NCBI RefSeq assembly: GCF_000025485.1
Contig: NC_013851.1
Coordinates: 1,403,154 to 1,467,153 of the forward strand
From: Allochromatium vinosum DSM 180
Lineage (GTDB): Bacteria; Pseudomonadota; Gammaproteobacteria; Chromatiales; Chromatiaceae
DNA length: 64,000 nucleotides
Reading direction: 5' to 3'
The translations under genes were made by a program, and so were the position numbers. Positions 39,929-49,196 of the stretch are shown here, piece after piece. The notes beneath the pieces were generated by a model, which was given only the letters and a program-made list of their open reading frames with translations, was not told where the DNA came from and ran no database searches. Position 1 is the first letter of the stretch; each line of letters starts with the position of its first letter.

Positions 39929-40237
39929 ATGAGCATTCTGCATACTGTCAACAAATCACCCTTCGAGCGGAATTCGTTAGAATCCTGCCTGAAGTTTGCC
40001 ACCGAGGGCGCGAGCGTCCTGCTGTTCGAGGATGGCATCTATGCCGCGCTCGCGGGTACCCGCGTCGAGTCTCAAGTGACCGAGGCGCTCGGCAAGCTCA
40101 AGCTGTACGTGCTCGGCCCCGACCTCAAGGCCCGGGGCTTCAGTGATGAGCGCGTCATTCCAGGGATCAGCGTCGTGGACTACGCCGGCTTCGTCGATCT
40201 GACGACCGAGTGCGATACCGTCCAGGCCTGGTTGTAA
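39929..40237 (+). CDS. dsrH: Sulfur relay protein DsrH
   Basis: TusB-like third subunit of DsrEFH, 102 residues. Cys20 in SLESCLKFATEG occupies the conserved site for this subunit. Starts MSILHTVNKSPF, the typical TusB/DsrH opening. GGGGAGGGTGG provides a ribosome-binding site. It ends 42 bases before dsrC, a gap containing a T-rich stretch. Confidence 0.95.
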   Translation: MSILHTVNKSPFERNSLESCLKFATEGASVLLFEDGIYAALAGTRVESQVTEALGKLKLYVLGPDLKARGFSDERVIPGISVVDYAGFVDLTTECDTVQAWL

Positions 40238-40279
40238 TTTTCGATTTTTCTTTACCGAAACCAAGAGAGGAAGATTCCA

Positions 40280-40618
40280 ATGGCCGACACGATCGAAGTC
40301 GATGGCAAGCAATTCGCCGTGGATGAGGAGGGCTATCTCTCCAACCTGAACGATTGGGTTCCGGGCGTGGCCGATGTCATGGCCAAGCAGGACAACCTGG
40401 AGCTGACCGAAGAGCACTGGGACATCATCAACTTCCTGCGTGAGTACTACGAGGAGTATCAGATCGCTCCCGCCGTGCGCGTCCTGACCAAGGCCGTCGG
40501 CAAGAAGCTCGGCAAGGAGAAGGGCAACAGCAAGTATCTCTACAGCCTTTTCCCCTATGGTCCGGCCAAGCAGGCGTGCCGTTTCGCCGGCCTGCCCAAG
40601 CCGACCGGCTGCGTCTAA
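40280..40618 (+). CDS. dsrC: Sulfur carrier protein DsrC
   Basis: DsrC carries sulfur as a persulfide or trisulfide between DsrEFH, DsrAB and the DsrMKJOP complex. The flexible C-terminal arm holds both conserved cysteines, Cys100 (KQACRFAGL) and Cys111 (PKPTGCV, penultimate residue). 112 residues, canonical size. AGAGAGGAAGA is a strong ribosome-binding region. In A. vinosum dsrC is reported to have its own extra transcription; I could not pick out a convincing internal promoter here. A strong hairpin follows the gene. Confidence 0.98.
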   Translation: MADTIEVDGKQFAVDEEGYLSNLNDWVPGVADVMAKQDNLELTEEHWDIINFLREYYEEYQIAPAVRVLTKAVGKKLGKEKGNSKYLYSLFPYGPAKQACRFAGLPKPTGCV

Positions 40619-40629
40619 GCGGACGAGCG

Positions 40630-40669
40630 TCCGGCGCGCGCGGTTCTTTTGAACCTGTGGCGCGCCGGA
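40630..40669. other. Strong stem-loop between dsrC and dsrM
   Basis: TCCGGCGCGC (40630-40639) pairs with GCGCGCCGGA (40660-40669), and an inner GGTTC (40642-40646) pairs with GAACC (40651-40655) around a TTTT loop. The internal bulges are 2 and 4 nt. With 15 base pairs, mostly GC, this should block 3' exonucleases or slow RNA polymerase, leaving more dsrC than dsrM message. No T run follows. Confidence 0.7.
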
Positions 40670-40700
40670 TTCCATCAAGCTCCACCGAGGGTGCGGAAAC

Positions 40701-41432
40701 ATGGCGTTTCTGACGAACTTCTATGCCTTCCTGTTCTATTTCGCCGCCTTCGTGCTGGTGGCGGGTCTGGCTCGCAAGATCATTCAGTACGCGCTCACAC
40801 CCGCGCCGCTGAAGATCCCGACCACCCCGGCGCCGACGACCGGACGCGGTGTGGTTCTCAGGATGATGCGTGAGGTCGTCCTGTTCGAGAGCCTGTTTCG
40901 CGGCAACAAGTGGACCTGGATCTTCGGCTGGATGTTCCACTTCGGCCTGTTCCTGGTCACGCTGCGCCATCTGCGCTACTTCATCGAACCCGTGTGGTTC
41001 CCGATTCAACTCGTCCAGCCGTTCGGCATCTATGGCGGTATCGCCATGGTCGTGGGGCTGGCCGGACTCTGGGCGCGGCGCTTCCTGGTCGATCGCGTCA
41101 AGTACATCACCTCGACTTCGGACCATCTGATCCTGGGCCTGCTGGTCGCCATCGGCTGCACCGGACTGCTGATGAAGTTCGTCTTCCATGTCGACGTGGT
41201 CGAGATCAAGACCTTCTTCCTGGGACTCTACAGCTACGACATCGAGCCGCTGCCGGCCGATCCGCTGCTGCTGCTGCATCTGCTCCTGGTGGCGCTGCTC
41301 ATGATCATCTTCCCCTACAGCAAGCTGCTGCACATGCCCGGACTCTTCTTCAGCCCGACGCGCAATCAGGTCGACAACCCGCGCGAGCAGCGTCACATCG
41401 CGCCCTGGGCCAGGAAGCTCGAGCAGTCATGA
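40701..41432 (+). CDS. dsrM: DsrM, cytochrome b subunit of the DsrMKJOP complex
   Basis: Membrane diheme cytochrome b similar to NarI. About five to six helices: FYAFLFYFAAFVLVAGLARK, WTWIFGWMFHFGLFLVTLRH, FGIYGGIAMVVGLAGLWARR, LILGLLVAIGCTGLLMKFVF and LLLLHLLLVALLMIIFPYSK (each quoted to 20). Histidines in these helices (FHFGL, LRHLR, LLLHLL, LLHMPG) are likely heme ligands. 243 residues. It links the quinone pool to DsrK. Confidence 0.96.
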   Translation: MAFLTNFYAFLFYFAAFVLVAGLARKIIQYALTPAPLKIPTTPAPTTGRGVVLRMMREVVLFESLFRGNKWTWIFGWMFHFGLFLVTLRHLRYFIEPVWFPIQLVQPFGIYGGIAMVVGLAGLWARRFLVDRVKYITSTSDHLILGLLVAIGCTGLLMKFVFHVDVVEIKTFFLGLYSYDIEPLPADPLLLLHLLLVALLMIIFPYSKLLHMPGLFFSPTRNQVDNPREQRHIAPWARKLEQS

Positions 41433-41479
41433 GCCGCCTGATTCGAGCGCCCCAGTCGTCCGCTTACAGAGGTTGATCC

Positions 41480-43054
41480 ATGGCCAAGGCAACGTTCGAA
41501 GTCCCAGAACTGACCCAATACACCGAGGTTCCGTCCGTCACGCCCGGAGCCATGGCGCACAGCGCGCCCTTCAAATCCAAGGAAGATTTCCAGACGCCGC
41601 TCGGTTTCCCCGGCGAGCTGGTCGACGACTGGCAGACCAAGGCCATCGACAAGATGGGCGAGCTGCTGGGCAAGTACCGCTCGCTGCGCGTCTACATGGA
41701 CGCCTGCGTCAAGTGCGGTGCCTGCACCGACAAATGCCATTATTTCCTCGGCACCGGCGATCCGAAGAACATGCCGGTCGCGCGTCAGGATCTGATGCGC
41801 AAGGTCTACCGGCGCTATTTCACCCTGAGCGGCAAGCTGTTCCCCAAGCTGGTCGGTGCCGAGGACTTCACCGAGGAAGTGCTCGACGACTGGTATAGCT
41901 ACTTCCATCAGTGCTCGCAGTGCCGGCGCTGTTCGGTGTTCTGTCCCTATGGCATCGATACGGCTGAGATTTCCATGGCCGCGCGCGAGATCATGGACTC
42001 GATCGGCGTCGGTCAGAAGTACTGCAACGAGATCATCGGCAAGGTCTACAAGATCGGCAACAACCTGGGGTTGCCCGGCCCGGCGCTGGTCGACACGCTC
42101 GAAGGGCTGGAAGAAGACGTCTACGACGACACCGGCGTCAAGGTGCGCTATCCGATCGATGAGGAGGGCGCTGAGATCCTGTTGGTGACGCCCTCGGCGG
42201 ACTTCTTCGCCGAACCGCACGTCGACGGCCTGATCGGCTACGGCAAGGTGTTCCACGAGGCGGGCGTGTCCTGGACCCTGAGTTCGTATGCCTCCGAGGC
42301 GGCCAACTTCGGCATGTTCATCGGCTCCTACGACAACATGCGCCGCGTGGCCCAGCGCATCCGCGAGGCGGCGATCAAGCTCAAGGTCAAGCGCATCGTC
42401 TTCGGCGAGTGCGGACATGCCTGGCGCGTGGCCTATTCGTTCCTGAATACGCTGGCCGGTCCCTGGGACTTCCTCGATCCGCGCTATCCGGTGCCGCAGC
42501 ACATCTGCGAGTTCACCTATGAGCTCATCCAGCAGGGCAAGCTCAATCTCGACAAGAGCGAGAACGACGATAAGGTGCTGACCTATCACGACTCCTGCAA
42601 CGTCGCGCGCGCCTCGCGCATGGGCAGCACGCCGGGCGGTCAGTTCGAGATCCCGCGCGCCATCATCCGCGCGACCTGCAACAACTTCTACGATATGGAC
42701 GAGGACACCATCCGCGACCGCACCTTCTGTTGCGGCGGCGGCGGTGGGTTGCTGACCGACGATCTCATGGAGCTGCGCGTCAAGGGCGCCAAGCCGCGAC
42801 TCGATGCGCTCAACAACGTGATCCAGGAAAAGGGCGTGACGCACATGGCCGCCATCTGCGCCATCTGCAAGAGCCAGTTCACCAAGGTCTTGCCCTATTA
42901 CGGCCTGGAGATGGATCAGATCGTCAGCGTCCATCAACTCGTTTCCAACGCCATCGTGCTCACGCCTGGGCCGGATGACGACGAGGACGAAGACGACGAC
43001 GAGCCGGATCTGGACGATCCGAACGAAGAAGAAGAAACAGACGAGGCGGCCTGA
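41480..43054 (+). CDS. dsrK: DsrK, HdrD-like catalytic subunit of DsrMKJOP
   Basis: Cytoplasm-facing iron-sulfur protein related to heterodisulfide reductase HdrD, thought to exchange electrons with DsrC disulfide or trisulfide. Two [4Fe-4S] motifs CVKCGACTDKCH (about residue 75) and CSQCRRCSVFCP (about 145) precede CCG-type domains; the second is visible as FCCGGGGGL and CAICKSQF (about 418-460), which bind a special cubane. 524 residues. The C-terminus is strikingly acidic (DDDEDEDDDEPDLDD). ATG at 41480, 47 bases after dsrM. Confidence 0.97.
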   Translation: MAKATFEVPELTQYTEVPSVTPGAMAHSAPFKSKEDFQTPLGFPGELVDDWQTKAIDKMGELLGKYRSLRVYMDACVKCGACTDKCHYFLGTGDPKNMPVARQDLMRKVYRRYFTLSGKLFPKLVGAEDFTEEVLDDWYSYFHQCSQCRRCSVFCPYGIDTAEISMAAREIMDSIGVGQKYCNEIIGKVYKIGNNLGLPGPALVDTLEGLEEDVYDDTGVKVRYPIDEEGAEILLVTPSADFFAEPHVDGLIGYGKVFHEAGVSWTLSSYASEAANFGMFIGSYDNMRRVAQRIREAAIKLKVKRIVFGECGHAWRVAYSFLNTLAGPWDFLDPRYPVPQHICEFTYELIQQGKLNLDKSENDDKVLTYHDSCNVARASRMGSTPGGQFEIPRAIIRATCNNFYDMDEDTIRDRTFCCGGGGGLLTDDLMELRVKGAKPRLDALNNVIQEKGVTHMAAICAICKSQFTKVLPYYGLEMDQIVSVHQLVSNAIVLTPGPDDDEDEDDDEPDLDDPNEEEETDEAA

Positions 43055-43169
43055 CCGGGGCCATCGAAGCGCGGCGTCTCCGGATCAATCCACTAGAGCC
43101 GGCTGCGCGACCTGATACGAATCCCCTGATCCCCGCGTCAGGGTTCAACTGGTACGGAGAACGATTGAG

Positions 43170-45134
43170 ATGGCGACTTCCAGCGACGAGATGAAGATGA
43201 AGCCGACCTGGCGTCGATTCGAGGACGGCGAACACGTCTGGGACAACCTGACCGACAAGATCTTCAATCAGGACCGCTCCCACAAGTGTCCGACCTATGT
43301 CCACAAGACGCCGCCCTGTCAGGGGAGCTGTCCCTCGGGCGAGGACATCCGCGGCTGGCTGCAGATCGTGCGCGGCATGGAGAAGCCGCCGCAGGGCATG
43401 GACTGGCAGGAGTATGCCTTCCGTCGTTCCACCGATGCCAACCCCTTCCCGGCGATGATGGGCCGCGTCTGTCCGGCGCCCTGTCAGGACGGCTGTAATC
43501 GCAACGAGCTGGAAGACTTCGTCGGCATCAACTCGGTCGAGCAGTTCATCGGCGACACCGCCATCGCCAACGGTTACACCTTCGAGGCGCCCGAACTCGA
43601 CACCGGCAAGCGCATCGCCATCGTCGGCGGCGGTCCCGCCGGTCTGGCGGCGGCGTATCAACTGCGTCGCAAGGGCCATAGCTGCACCATCTTCGAGGCC
43701 AACGACGGTCTGGGCGGCATGTTCCGCTTCGGCATCCCCGGCTATCGCGTGCCGCGCGACAAGCTCGACGCCGAGATCCAGCGCATCCTCGACATGGGCC
43801 GGGTCGAGGTCAGGCTCAAGACCCGCATCGGCACCGATGTCACGGTCGAGCAGCTCGAAAAGGACTATGACGCCATCCTCTGGGCCATCGGTTGTCAGAG
43901 CGGTCGCGGTCTGCCGGTGCCCGGCTGGGAAGGCACGCCGAACTGCGTCACGGGTGTCGCCTTCCTCAAGGCGTTCAACGAAGGCCGCATGAAGGTCACG
44001 GCCGGCAAAGTCGTCTGCGTCGGCGGTGGCGACACCTCGATCGACGTGGTCTCGGTCGCGCGTCGTCTCGGCCATGTCAACAAGAGCAACCCGAACGAGC
44101 TGCCCGAGACCGTGATCCGCGACGGCTATGTCGCCCACGATGCCGCCAGTGCCGCCGCCGCTCAGGGCGCCGAGGTCACGCTGACCTCGCTCTTCACCCG
44201 CGACAAGATGACCGCCTCCGAGCACGAGGTCGATGATGCGACCCGCGAGGGCGTGACCATACTCGACGGCGTGATGCCGGTCGAGGTCATCAAGGACGCC
44301 AATGGCCGCGCCATCGGTTTGAAAGTCGCCGACTGCACCATGACCGACGGTCGTCCGACTCCGGTCGAGGGCACAGAGCGCGTGCTCGAAGCCGACCTGA
44401 TCGTCTCGGCGATCGGGCAGGGCGGCGATCTCTCGGGCCTGGAGCAGCTCGACAACGGGCGCGGTCTGATGGACTCCGACAAGTTCTATCAGGTGCCGGG
44501 CAAGGCCGGACACTTCGTCGCCGGCGACATCATCCGTCCGCACCTGCTGACCACCGCCATCGGTCAGGCCTGGATCGCCGCCGACTCGATCGACGCCTAT
44601 GTGATGCAGGCCGAGCACAAGCGCCGTCCGAAAGTCGACGTGCACCACTTCAACCTGCTCGACAAGCTCACCGAAGCCCATCTGGCGCCTGAGTCCTTCG
44701 TCGCCGGTCAGGCCGGCGATATGCGCGGAACCTCGGATGCCAACTATGCGATCCACAACTATGAGGATCGCTCCGGCGCCGAAGTCATTCCGCACGAAGA
44801 GTTGTTCCTGGGGCACTTCAACTATGTGCCGCGCAATCTGCGCAAGGAAGAGGTGCCGAGCGCCGACGAGGTGCTGGGCCACTTCCACGAGCGCGTCATC
44901 GGTCTGACCGAGCCGGAAGCGATCGACGAGGCCAAACGCTGCATGAGCTGCGGTCTGTGCTTCGAGTGCGACAACTGCGTCATCTTCTGTCCGCAGGATG
45001 CCGTGTTCCGGGTCGACAAGGGTAGCCGCACCACGGGTCGCTATGTCGATACCGACTATGCCAAGTGCATCGGCTGTCACATCTGTGCCGACGTCTGTCC
45101 GACCGGCTACATCAAGATGGGTCTGGGCGAGTGA
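43170..45134 (+). CDS. dsrL: DsrL, iron-sulfur flavoprotein NAD(P)H:acceptor oxidoreductase
   Basis: GltD-like cytoplasmic enzyme needed for sulfur-globule oxidation; takes electrons from DsrAB to NAD+. It has an N-terminal cysteine cluster (PPCQGSCPSGEDIRG, CPAPCQDGCNRNE), an FAD-binding GGGPAGLAAA at about residue 155, a second dinucleotide fold CVGGGDTSIDV (about 290), and a C-terminal pair of [4Fe-4S] motifs CMSCGLCFECDNC and CIGCHICADVCP. 654 residues. ATG at 43170 is 115 bases after dsrK; a 6-bp hairpin (43124-43143) lies in the gap. The C-terminal ferredoxin domain is typical of DsrL-1. Confidence 0.97.
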   Translation: MATSSDEMKMKPTWRRFEDGEHVWDNLTDKIFNQDRSHKCPTYVHKTPPCQGSCPSGEDIRGWLQIVRGMEKPPQGMDWQEYAFRRSTDANPFPAMMGRVCPAPCQDGCNRNELEDFVGINSVEQFIGDTAIANGYTFEAPELDTGKRIAIVGGGPAGLAAAYQLRRKGHSCTIFEANDGLGGMFRFGIPGYRVPRDKLDAEIQRILDMGRVEVRLKTRIGTDVTVEQLEKDYDAILWAIGCQSGRGLPVPGWEGTPNCVTGVAFLKAFNEGRMKVTAGKVVCVGGGDTSIDVVSVARRLGHVNKSNPNELPETVIRDGYVAHDAASAAAAQGAEVTLTSLFTRDKMTASEHEVDDATREGVTILDGVMPVEVIKDANGRAIGLKVADCTMTDGRPTPVEGTERVLEADLIVSAIGQGGDLSGLEQLDNGRGLMDSDKFYQVPGKAGHFVAGDIIRPHLLTTAIGQAWIAADSIDAYVMQAEHKRRPKVDVHHFNLLDKLTEAHLAPESFVAGQAGDMRGTSDANYAIHNYEDRSGAEVIPHEELFLGHFNYVPRNLRKEEVPSADEVLGHFHERVIGLTEPEAIDEAKRCMSCGLCFECDNCVIFCPQDAVFRVDKGSRTTGRYVDTDYAKCIGCHICADVCPTGYIKMGLGE

Positions 45135-45151
45135 GGCCCCTGGAGGCGTCG

Positions 45152-45610
45152 ATGGTCAACGCTGTAGTCAGAGCCGGCCTGCTGACGCTGGGTCTGGTGT
45201 GGGCGGTACTTGCCGCCGACACCGCCCTGGCCGATGAGGTCAAGCGATACGTGGTCGAGGGCTCGCCCGCCGCCGAGCGGGAGTCCTGTGTCGAACCGAC
45301 CGAGACGATGCGCCGCATGCACATGGAATTCATCAAGCATCAGCGTATCTCCACGGTTCACGAGGGCATCCGGGGCACCAAGTACAGCCTCACCGGGTGC
45401 GTCGACTGTCACATCAGTTATGACGCGAACCGGAATCCCCAGCCGATCGATCAGCCCGATCAATTCTGCGGGGCCTGTCACAACTATGCCGCCGTGGATC
45501 TGAACTGCTTCGACTGTCACGCCTCCGTGCCCAACCGGCCCGGTGCCGATGCCGAGGCCGCGCATCGCGCGGCCGGTGTCACGGGTGCGCCTCATGGGGG
45601 AGGGCACTGA
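45152..45610 (+). CDS. dsrJ: DsrJ, periplasmic triheme cytochrome c
   Basis: Periplasmic subunit of DsrMKJOP with three CxxCH sites: CVDCH, CGACH and CFDCH. The N-terminus is an uncleaved-or-cleaved signal/anchor (AVVRAGLLTLGLVWAVLAA). An extra cysteine in ERESCVEP is the one expected to act as an unusual His/Cys heme ligand in this family. 152 residues from the ATG at 45152 with GGAGG upstream; a GTG at 45132 is an in-frame alternative. DsrO follows after three bases. Confidence 0.95.
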   Translation: MVNAVVRAGLLTLGLVWAVLAADTALADEVKRYVVEGSPAAERESCVEPTETMRRMHMEFIKHQRISTVHEGIRGTKYSLTGCVDCHISYDANRNPQPIDQPDQFCGACHNYAAVDLNCFDCHASVPNRPGADAEAAHRAAGVTGAPHGGGH

Positions 45611-45613
45611 ACC

Positions 45614-46420
45614 ATGAACGAGAACACAACCAATATCGACGCCAATGCCAAGACTGAGGCGGTCGAGGCCATCGACGCCGGACGTCGCGGCTTCATCGGC
45701 ACCGCCGCCGGATTGAGCGCCGCCGCCCTGGTGGCGCCGGGCGTTTTTCTGCACAGCGTCGCGGCCGCGCCGCGTACCGAGCCGGTCACGGGCGATGTGC
45801 GCTGGGGCCTGCTGATCGACACGGCCAAGTGCGCCGACGGCTGTTCGGCCTGTGTCGACGCCTGCGACCGTGAAAACGGCCTGGATCTCCAGGAACCGCA
45901 CGGCTCCGAGTCCAAGTGGGAGCATCAGAAGTCGGTCTGGATCCGCAAGGTCAAGCTCCAGGACAACCAGACCGGGCGCATCACCCAGCTCCCGCTGATG
46001 TGTCAGCACTGCGAGCATCCGCCCTGTGTCGACGTCTGCCCGACCGGCGCCTCCTTCAAACGCGCCGACGGCATCGTCATGGTCGACCGCCATCTGTGCA
46101 TCGGCTGTCGTTACTGCATGATGGCCTGCCCCTACAAGGCGCGCAGCTTCATCCATCAGCCGACGACCGGCCAGTTGACCGCCGTGCCGCGCGGCAAGGG
46201 CTGTGTCGAGAGCTGCAATCTGTGCGTGCACCGGCGTGACAACGGCGAGGAATCGACCGCGTGCGTCGATGCCTGCGCGCAGGAAGGGCACGGGGCCATC
46301 GTCTTCGGCGATCTCAAGGATCCCGACAGCGCCATCAGCCAGCGTCTGCGCGAGATCCCGAGCCGGCAGATCCGCGAGGATCTGGTGTTGAACACGGGCG
46401 TGCGTTACGCCGGCGTCTGA
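45614..46420 (+). CDS. dsrO: DsrO, periplasmic ferredoxin-like iron-sulfur protein
   Basis: Electron carrier of DsrMKJOP. A twin-arginine signal (GRRGFIGTAAGLSAAALVA) directs it to the Tat path. Cysteines for several [4Fe-4S] clusters follow: CADGCSACVDACDREN, CQHCEHPPCVDVCPTGA, CIGCRYCMMACPYKA and CVESCNLCVHRR. 268 residues. ATG at 45614. Forms a module with the membrane protein DsrP encoded next. Confidence 0.96.
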   Translation: MNENTTNIDANAKTEAVEAIDAGRRGFIGTAAGLSAAALVAPGVFLHSVAAAPRTEPVTGDVRWGLLIDTAKCADGCSACVDACDRENGLDLQEPHGSESKWEHQKSVWIRKVKLQDNQTGRITQLPLMCQHCEHPPCVDVCPTGASFKRADGIVMVDRHLCIGCRYCMMACPYKARSFIHQPTTGQLTAVPRGKGCVESCNLCVHRRDNGEESTACVDACAQEGHGAIVFGDLKDPDSAISQRLREIPSRQIREDLVLNTGVRYAGV

Positions 46421-46470
46421 GTCCACTTTTCAGCCTTCGCGTACCGAGGCGAGGCCAGGGGTTTATCGAA

Positions 46471-47721
46471 ATGAAACGAGTCGTCTATCGCGAATGGCGC
46501 ATCCCGCCCGAGCGTTACTGGAGTCTGCTGGGCTTCCTGGCGGCCCTGATCGGGATCGCGGCGCTCTCATTCGGCTACATGGAACACCAGGGCCACTGGG
46601 TCAGCGGCATGAACAACTCGGTGGTCTGGGGCACGCCGCATGTGTTCGCGGTCTTCCTCATCATCGCGGCCTCGGGGGCGCTCAACATCGCCTCGATCGG
46701 CACCGTGTTCAAGAAGCCGATCTACAAACCGCTCGGACGGCTCTCCGGCCTGCTGGCGGTAGCGATGCTGATGGGCGGTCTGCTGGTGCTGGTCATGGAT
46801 CTCGGGCGCCCGGAGCGTCTGATCGTGGCCATGACCAACTACAACTTCAGCTCGATCTTCGCCTGGAACATCTTCCTCTATACCGGCTTCATGGCCATCG
46901 TCATCGCGTATCTGTGGTCGATGGCCGACCGTCAGGGCGGACCGTTCAACTATCCGATCGGCATCCTGGCGCTGGTCTGGCGTCTGGCGCTGACCACGGG
47001 TACCGGCTCGATCTTCGGCTTCCTGGTGGCGCGTCAGGCCTATGATGCCGCCATCCTCGGTCCGATGTTCGTGGCGCTGTCCTTCGCCTATGGGCTGGCG
47101 GTGTTCATGCTGGTGCTGATGTTCGGCTTCGAGGAGGAGGGACGCCCGATCGGCCCGCGCATGATGCGCCGGTTGCGCAATCTGCTGGCGCTCTTCATCG
47201 GCATCGCGCTCTATTTCACGCTGGTCTATCACCTGACCAATCTCTACATGGCCAAGAACGACAGCCTGGAGCACTGGTTGCTGCTCAGCGGCGGGATCTA
47301 CACCTTCCTGTTCTGGGTCGGCTGGATCCTGGTCGGCAGTCTGGCACCGATGTGGATCCTCTATCATCCGGTGCTGAGTCAGAAGCGCGAGTGGATCATT
47401 GGCGCCTGCACCCTGGTCATCGTCGGCGGCTTCTCGGCCATGTATGTCATCATCATCGGCAGCCAGGCGTTCCCGATCGCGATGTTCCCCGGTCACACCA
47501 TCCTCGAATCCGGCTTCGCCGATGGCGTCAATGGCGCTGCCGCGCCCTACTGGCCGACCATCCCTGAGATCCTGCTCGGCGTCGGCGGCGTGGCCGTAGC
47601 GCTGCTGATCACGGCGGTCGGCGTGCGGGTGCTGCAATTCATGCCCGAGTCGCTGGCCGATGACGTGGTCGCACCGGACGAGGAGACGCTGGACGCGGCG
47701 CCCTTCGCCAAGCCGGCCTGA
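46471..47721 (+). CDS. dsrP: DsrP, NrfD-like membrane subunit
   Basis: Polytopic quinone-interacting subunit of the NrfD/PsrC type; pairs with DsrO. About ten helices are spread over 416 residues, for example WSLLGFLAALIGIAALSFGY, VFAVFLIIAASGALNIASIG and LLAVAMLMGGLLVLVMDLGR (20 each). PERL after DLGR is a common NrfD pattern. The open frame reaches back into dsrO; the ATG at 46471 (MKRVVYREWRIPPE) has GAGGCCAGGGG upstream. dsrN starts two bases past the stop. Confidence 0.95.
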   Translation: MKRVVYREWRIPPERYWSLLGFLAALIGIAALSFGYMEHQGHWVSGMNNSVVWGTPHVFAVFLIIAASGALNIASIGTVFKKPIYKPLGRLSGLLAVAMLMGGLLVLVMDLGRPERLIVAMTNYNFSSIFAWNIFLYTGFMAIVIAYLWSMADRQGGPFNYPIGILALVWRLALTTGTGSIFGFLVARQAYDAAILGPMFVALSFAYGLAVFMLVLMFGFEEEGRPIGPRMMRRLRNLLALFIGIALYFTLVYHLTNLYMAKNDSLEHWLLLSGGIYTFLFWVGWILVGSLAPMWILYHPVLSQKREWIIGACTLVIVGGFSAMYVIIIGSQAFPIAMFPGHTILESGFADGVNGAAAPYWPTIPEILLGVGGVAVALLITAVGVRVLQFMPESLADDVVAPDEETLDAAPFAKPA

Positions 47722-47722
47722 G

Positions 47723-49099
47723 ATGGCGTCGCTCTACATCGCCGCGCCGCAAAAGTCCTCCGGCAAGACCACGCTCTCGATCGGTCTTTGTCGTGAATTC
47801 ACGCGGCGCGGTCTGGTCGTCCAGCCGTTCAAGAAGGGGCCGGACTACATCGATCCGTTGTGGCTCGGTCAGGCGGCCGGGCGTTCCTGCTTCAATCTCG
47901 ACTTCCATACCATGTCCGAGTCCGAGATCCGCTCGGCCTTCGCCCGCGAGCTGGGCGCGGCGGATCTGGGGCTGATCGAGGGCAATGTCGGACTGTTCGA
48001 CAGCACGCGGCTCGACGGTGCGCACAGCAACGCCGAGCTGGCCAAGCTGATCGGTGCGCCCGTGGTGCTGGTGGTCAACTGTCATGGTCTGGCGCGCGGG
48101 ATTGCGCCGCTGCTCCAGGGCTATCTGGCCTTCGATCCGGAACTCGACATCGCGGGCGTGATCCTGAACAAGGTCGGCGGCGGGCGGCATGGCGAGAATC
48201 TGGTGCGGGTCGTCGAGCATTACACCGATCTGCCGGTCCTGGGGCTGCTGCGCCGCACCGATGAGATCAGCATCGACGAGCGTCATCTGGGTCTGATGCC
48301 GAGCAACGAGACCGAAGACGCCGAGGTCTGGATCGAGCGCATCCGCGCCCGGATCGCCGATCAGGTCGATCTGGATCGGCTGTTGGAGATCGCCGAGCAC
48401 GCACCGACTCCAGAGCCTGAGCCAGTCGGGGTCATCCAACCTGCTCGCGATGGCGATCTGGTGCGCATCGGCATCGCCCGCGACGCCGCCTTCGGGTTCT
48501 ACTATCCCGACGATCTGCGCGCACTCGCCGCCGGCGGGGCCGAACTGGTGCCTTTCAGCCCGATTTCCGACAGCGTGCTGCCCGAGGTCGACGCGCTCTT
48601 CATCGGCGGCGGTTTCCCCGAATACCGCATGGCCGAGCTGGAAGACAATCGGTTGATGCGTCAGGCCATCCGCGATTTCGTCGCCGACGATCGCCCGTTG
48701 TATGCCGAGTGCGGCGGCCTCATGTATTTGTGTTCGCGGTTGTGCTGGAAGGGCGAGCGGCGCTCCATGGTCGGCGCCCTCGATGCCGATGTCGAGATGT
48801 GCGACCGACCCCAGGGTCGCGGTTATGTGCGTCTGAGTGAAACCGAAGCGTTTCCCTGGCCGCGTCTGGAATCCGCGCCGCCCGACGAGATCGCCGCTCA
48901 CGAGTTTCATCATTCGGCCATCCTGAAACCCGATCCCGACTGGCGCTATGGCTATACCGTGCGTCGGGGTACCGGCATCGACGGCTCGCATGATGGCATC
49001 GTCCAGGGTAATCTGTTGGCCTGTTACAGCCATCTGCGCGCCGTGGGCGGCAACCGCTGGACCGATCGTTTTCTGGCTCATATTCGTCGCACGCTCTGA
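47723..49099 (+). CDS. dsrN: DsrN, siroheme amidase (CobB/CbiA-like)
   Basis: Glutamine-dependent amidotransferase that converts siroheme to siroamide, the cofactor of DsrAB. The N-terminal ATPase domain has the P-loop-like APQKSSGKTTLS (residues 8-19) and KKGPDYIDPLW. The C-terminal class I glutaminase domain carries its cysteine in YAECGGLMYL (about residue 330), and HEFHHS is typical of CobB/CbiA. 458 residues. ATG at 47723. Confidence 0.95.
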   Translation: MASLYIAAPQKSSGKTTLSIGLCREFTRRGLVVQPFKKGPDYIDPLWLGQAAGRSCFNLDFHTMSESEIRSAFARELGAADLGLIEGNVGLFDSTRLDGAHSNAELAKLIGAPVVLVVNCHGLARGIAPLLQGYLAFDPELDIAGVILNKVGGGRHGENLVRVVEHYTDLPVLGLLRRTDEISIDERHLGLMPSNETEDAEVWIERIRARIADQVDLDRLLEIAEHAPTPEPEPVGVIQPARDGDLVRIGIARDAAFGFYYPDDLRALAAGGAELVPFSPISDSVLPEVDALFIGGGFPEYRMAELEDNRLMRQAIRDFVADDRPLYAECGGLMYLCSRLCWKGERRSMVGALDADVEMCDRPQGRGYVRLSETEAFPWPRLESAPPDEIAAHEFHHSAILKPDPDWRYGYTVRRGTGIDGSHDGIVQGNLLACYSHLRAVGGNRWTDRFLAHIRRTL

Positions 49100-49196
49100 A
49101 AGCGCGCGGCCCGCTGTTCACCTTCGACATTGAGCCGTGTCGCCGATGCGGTCCGTTGGCCTGTCGTGCTGGACGTGGTTCAAAAGGGGTCTGATG

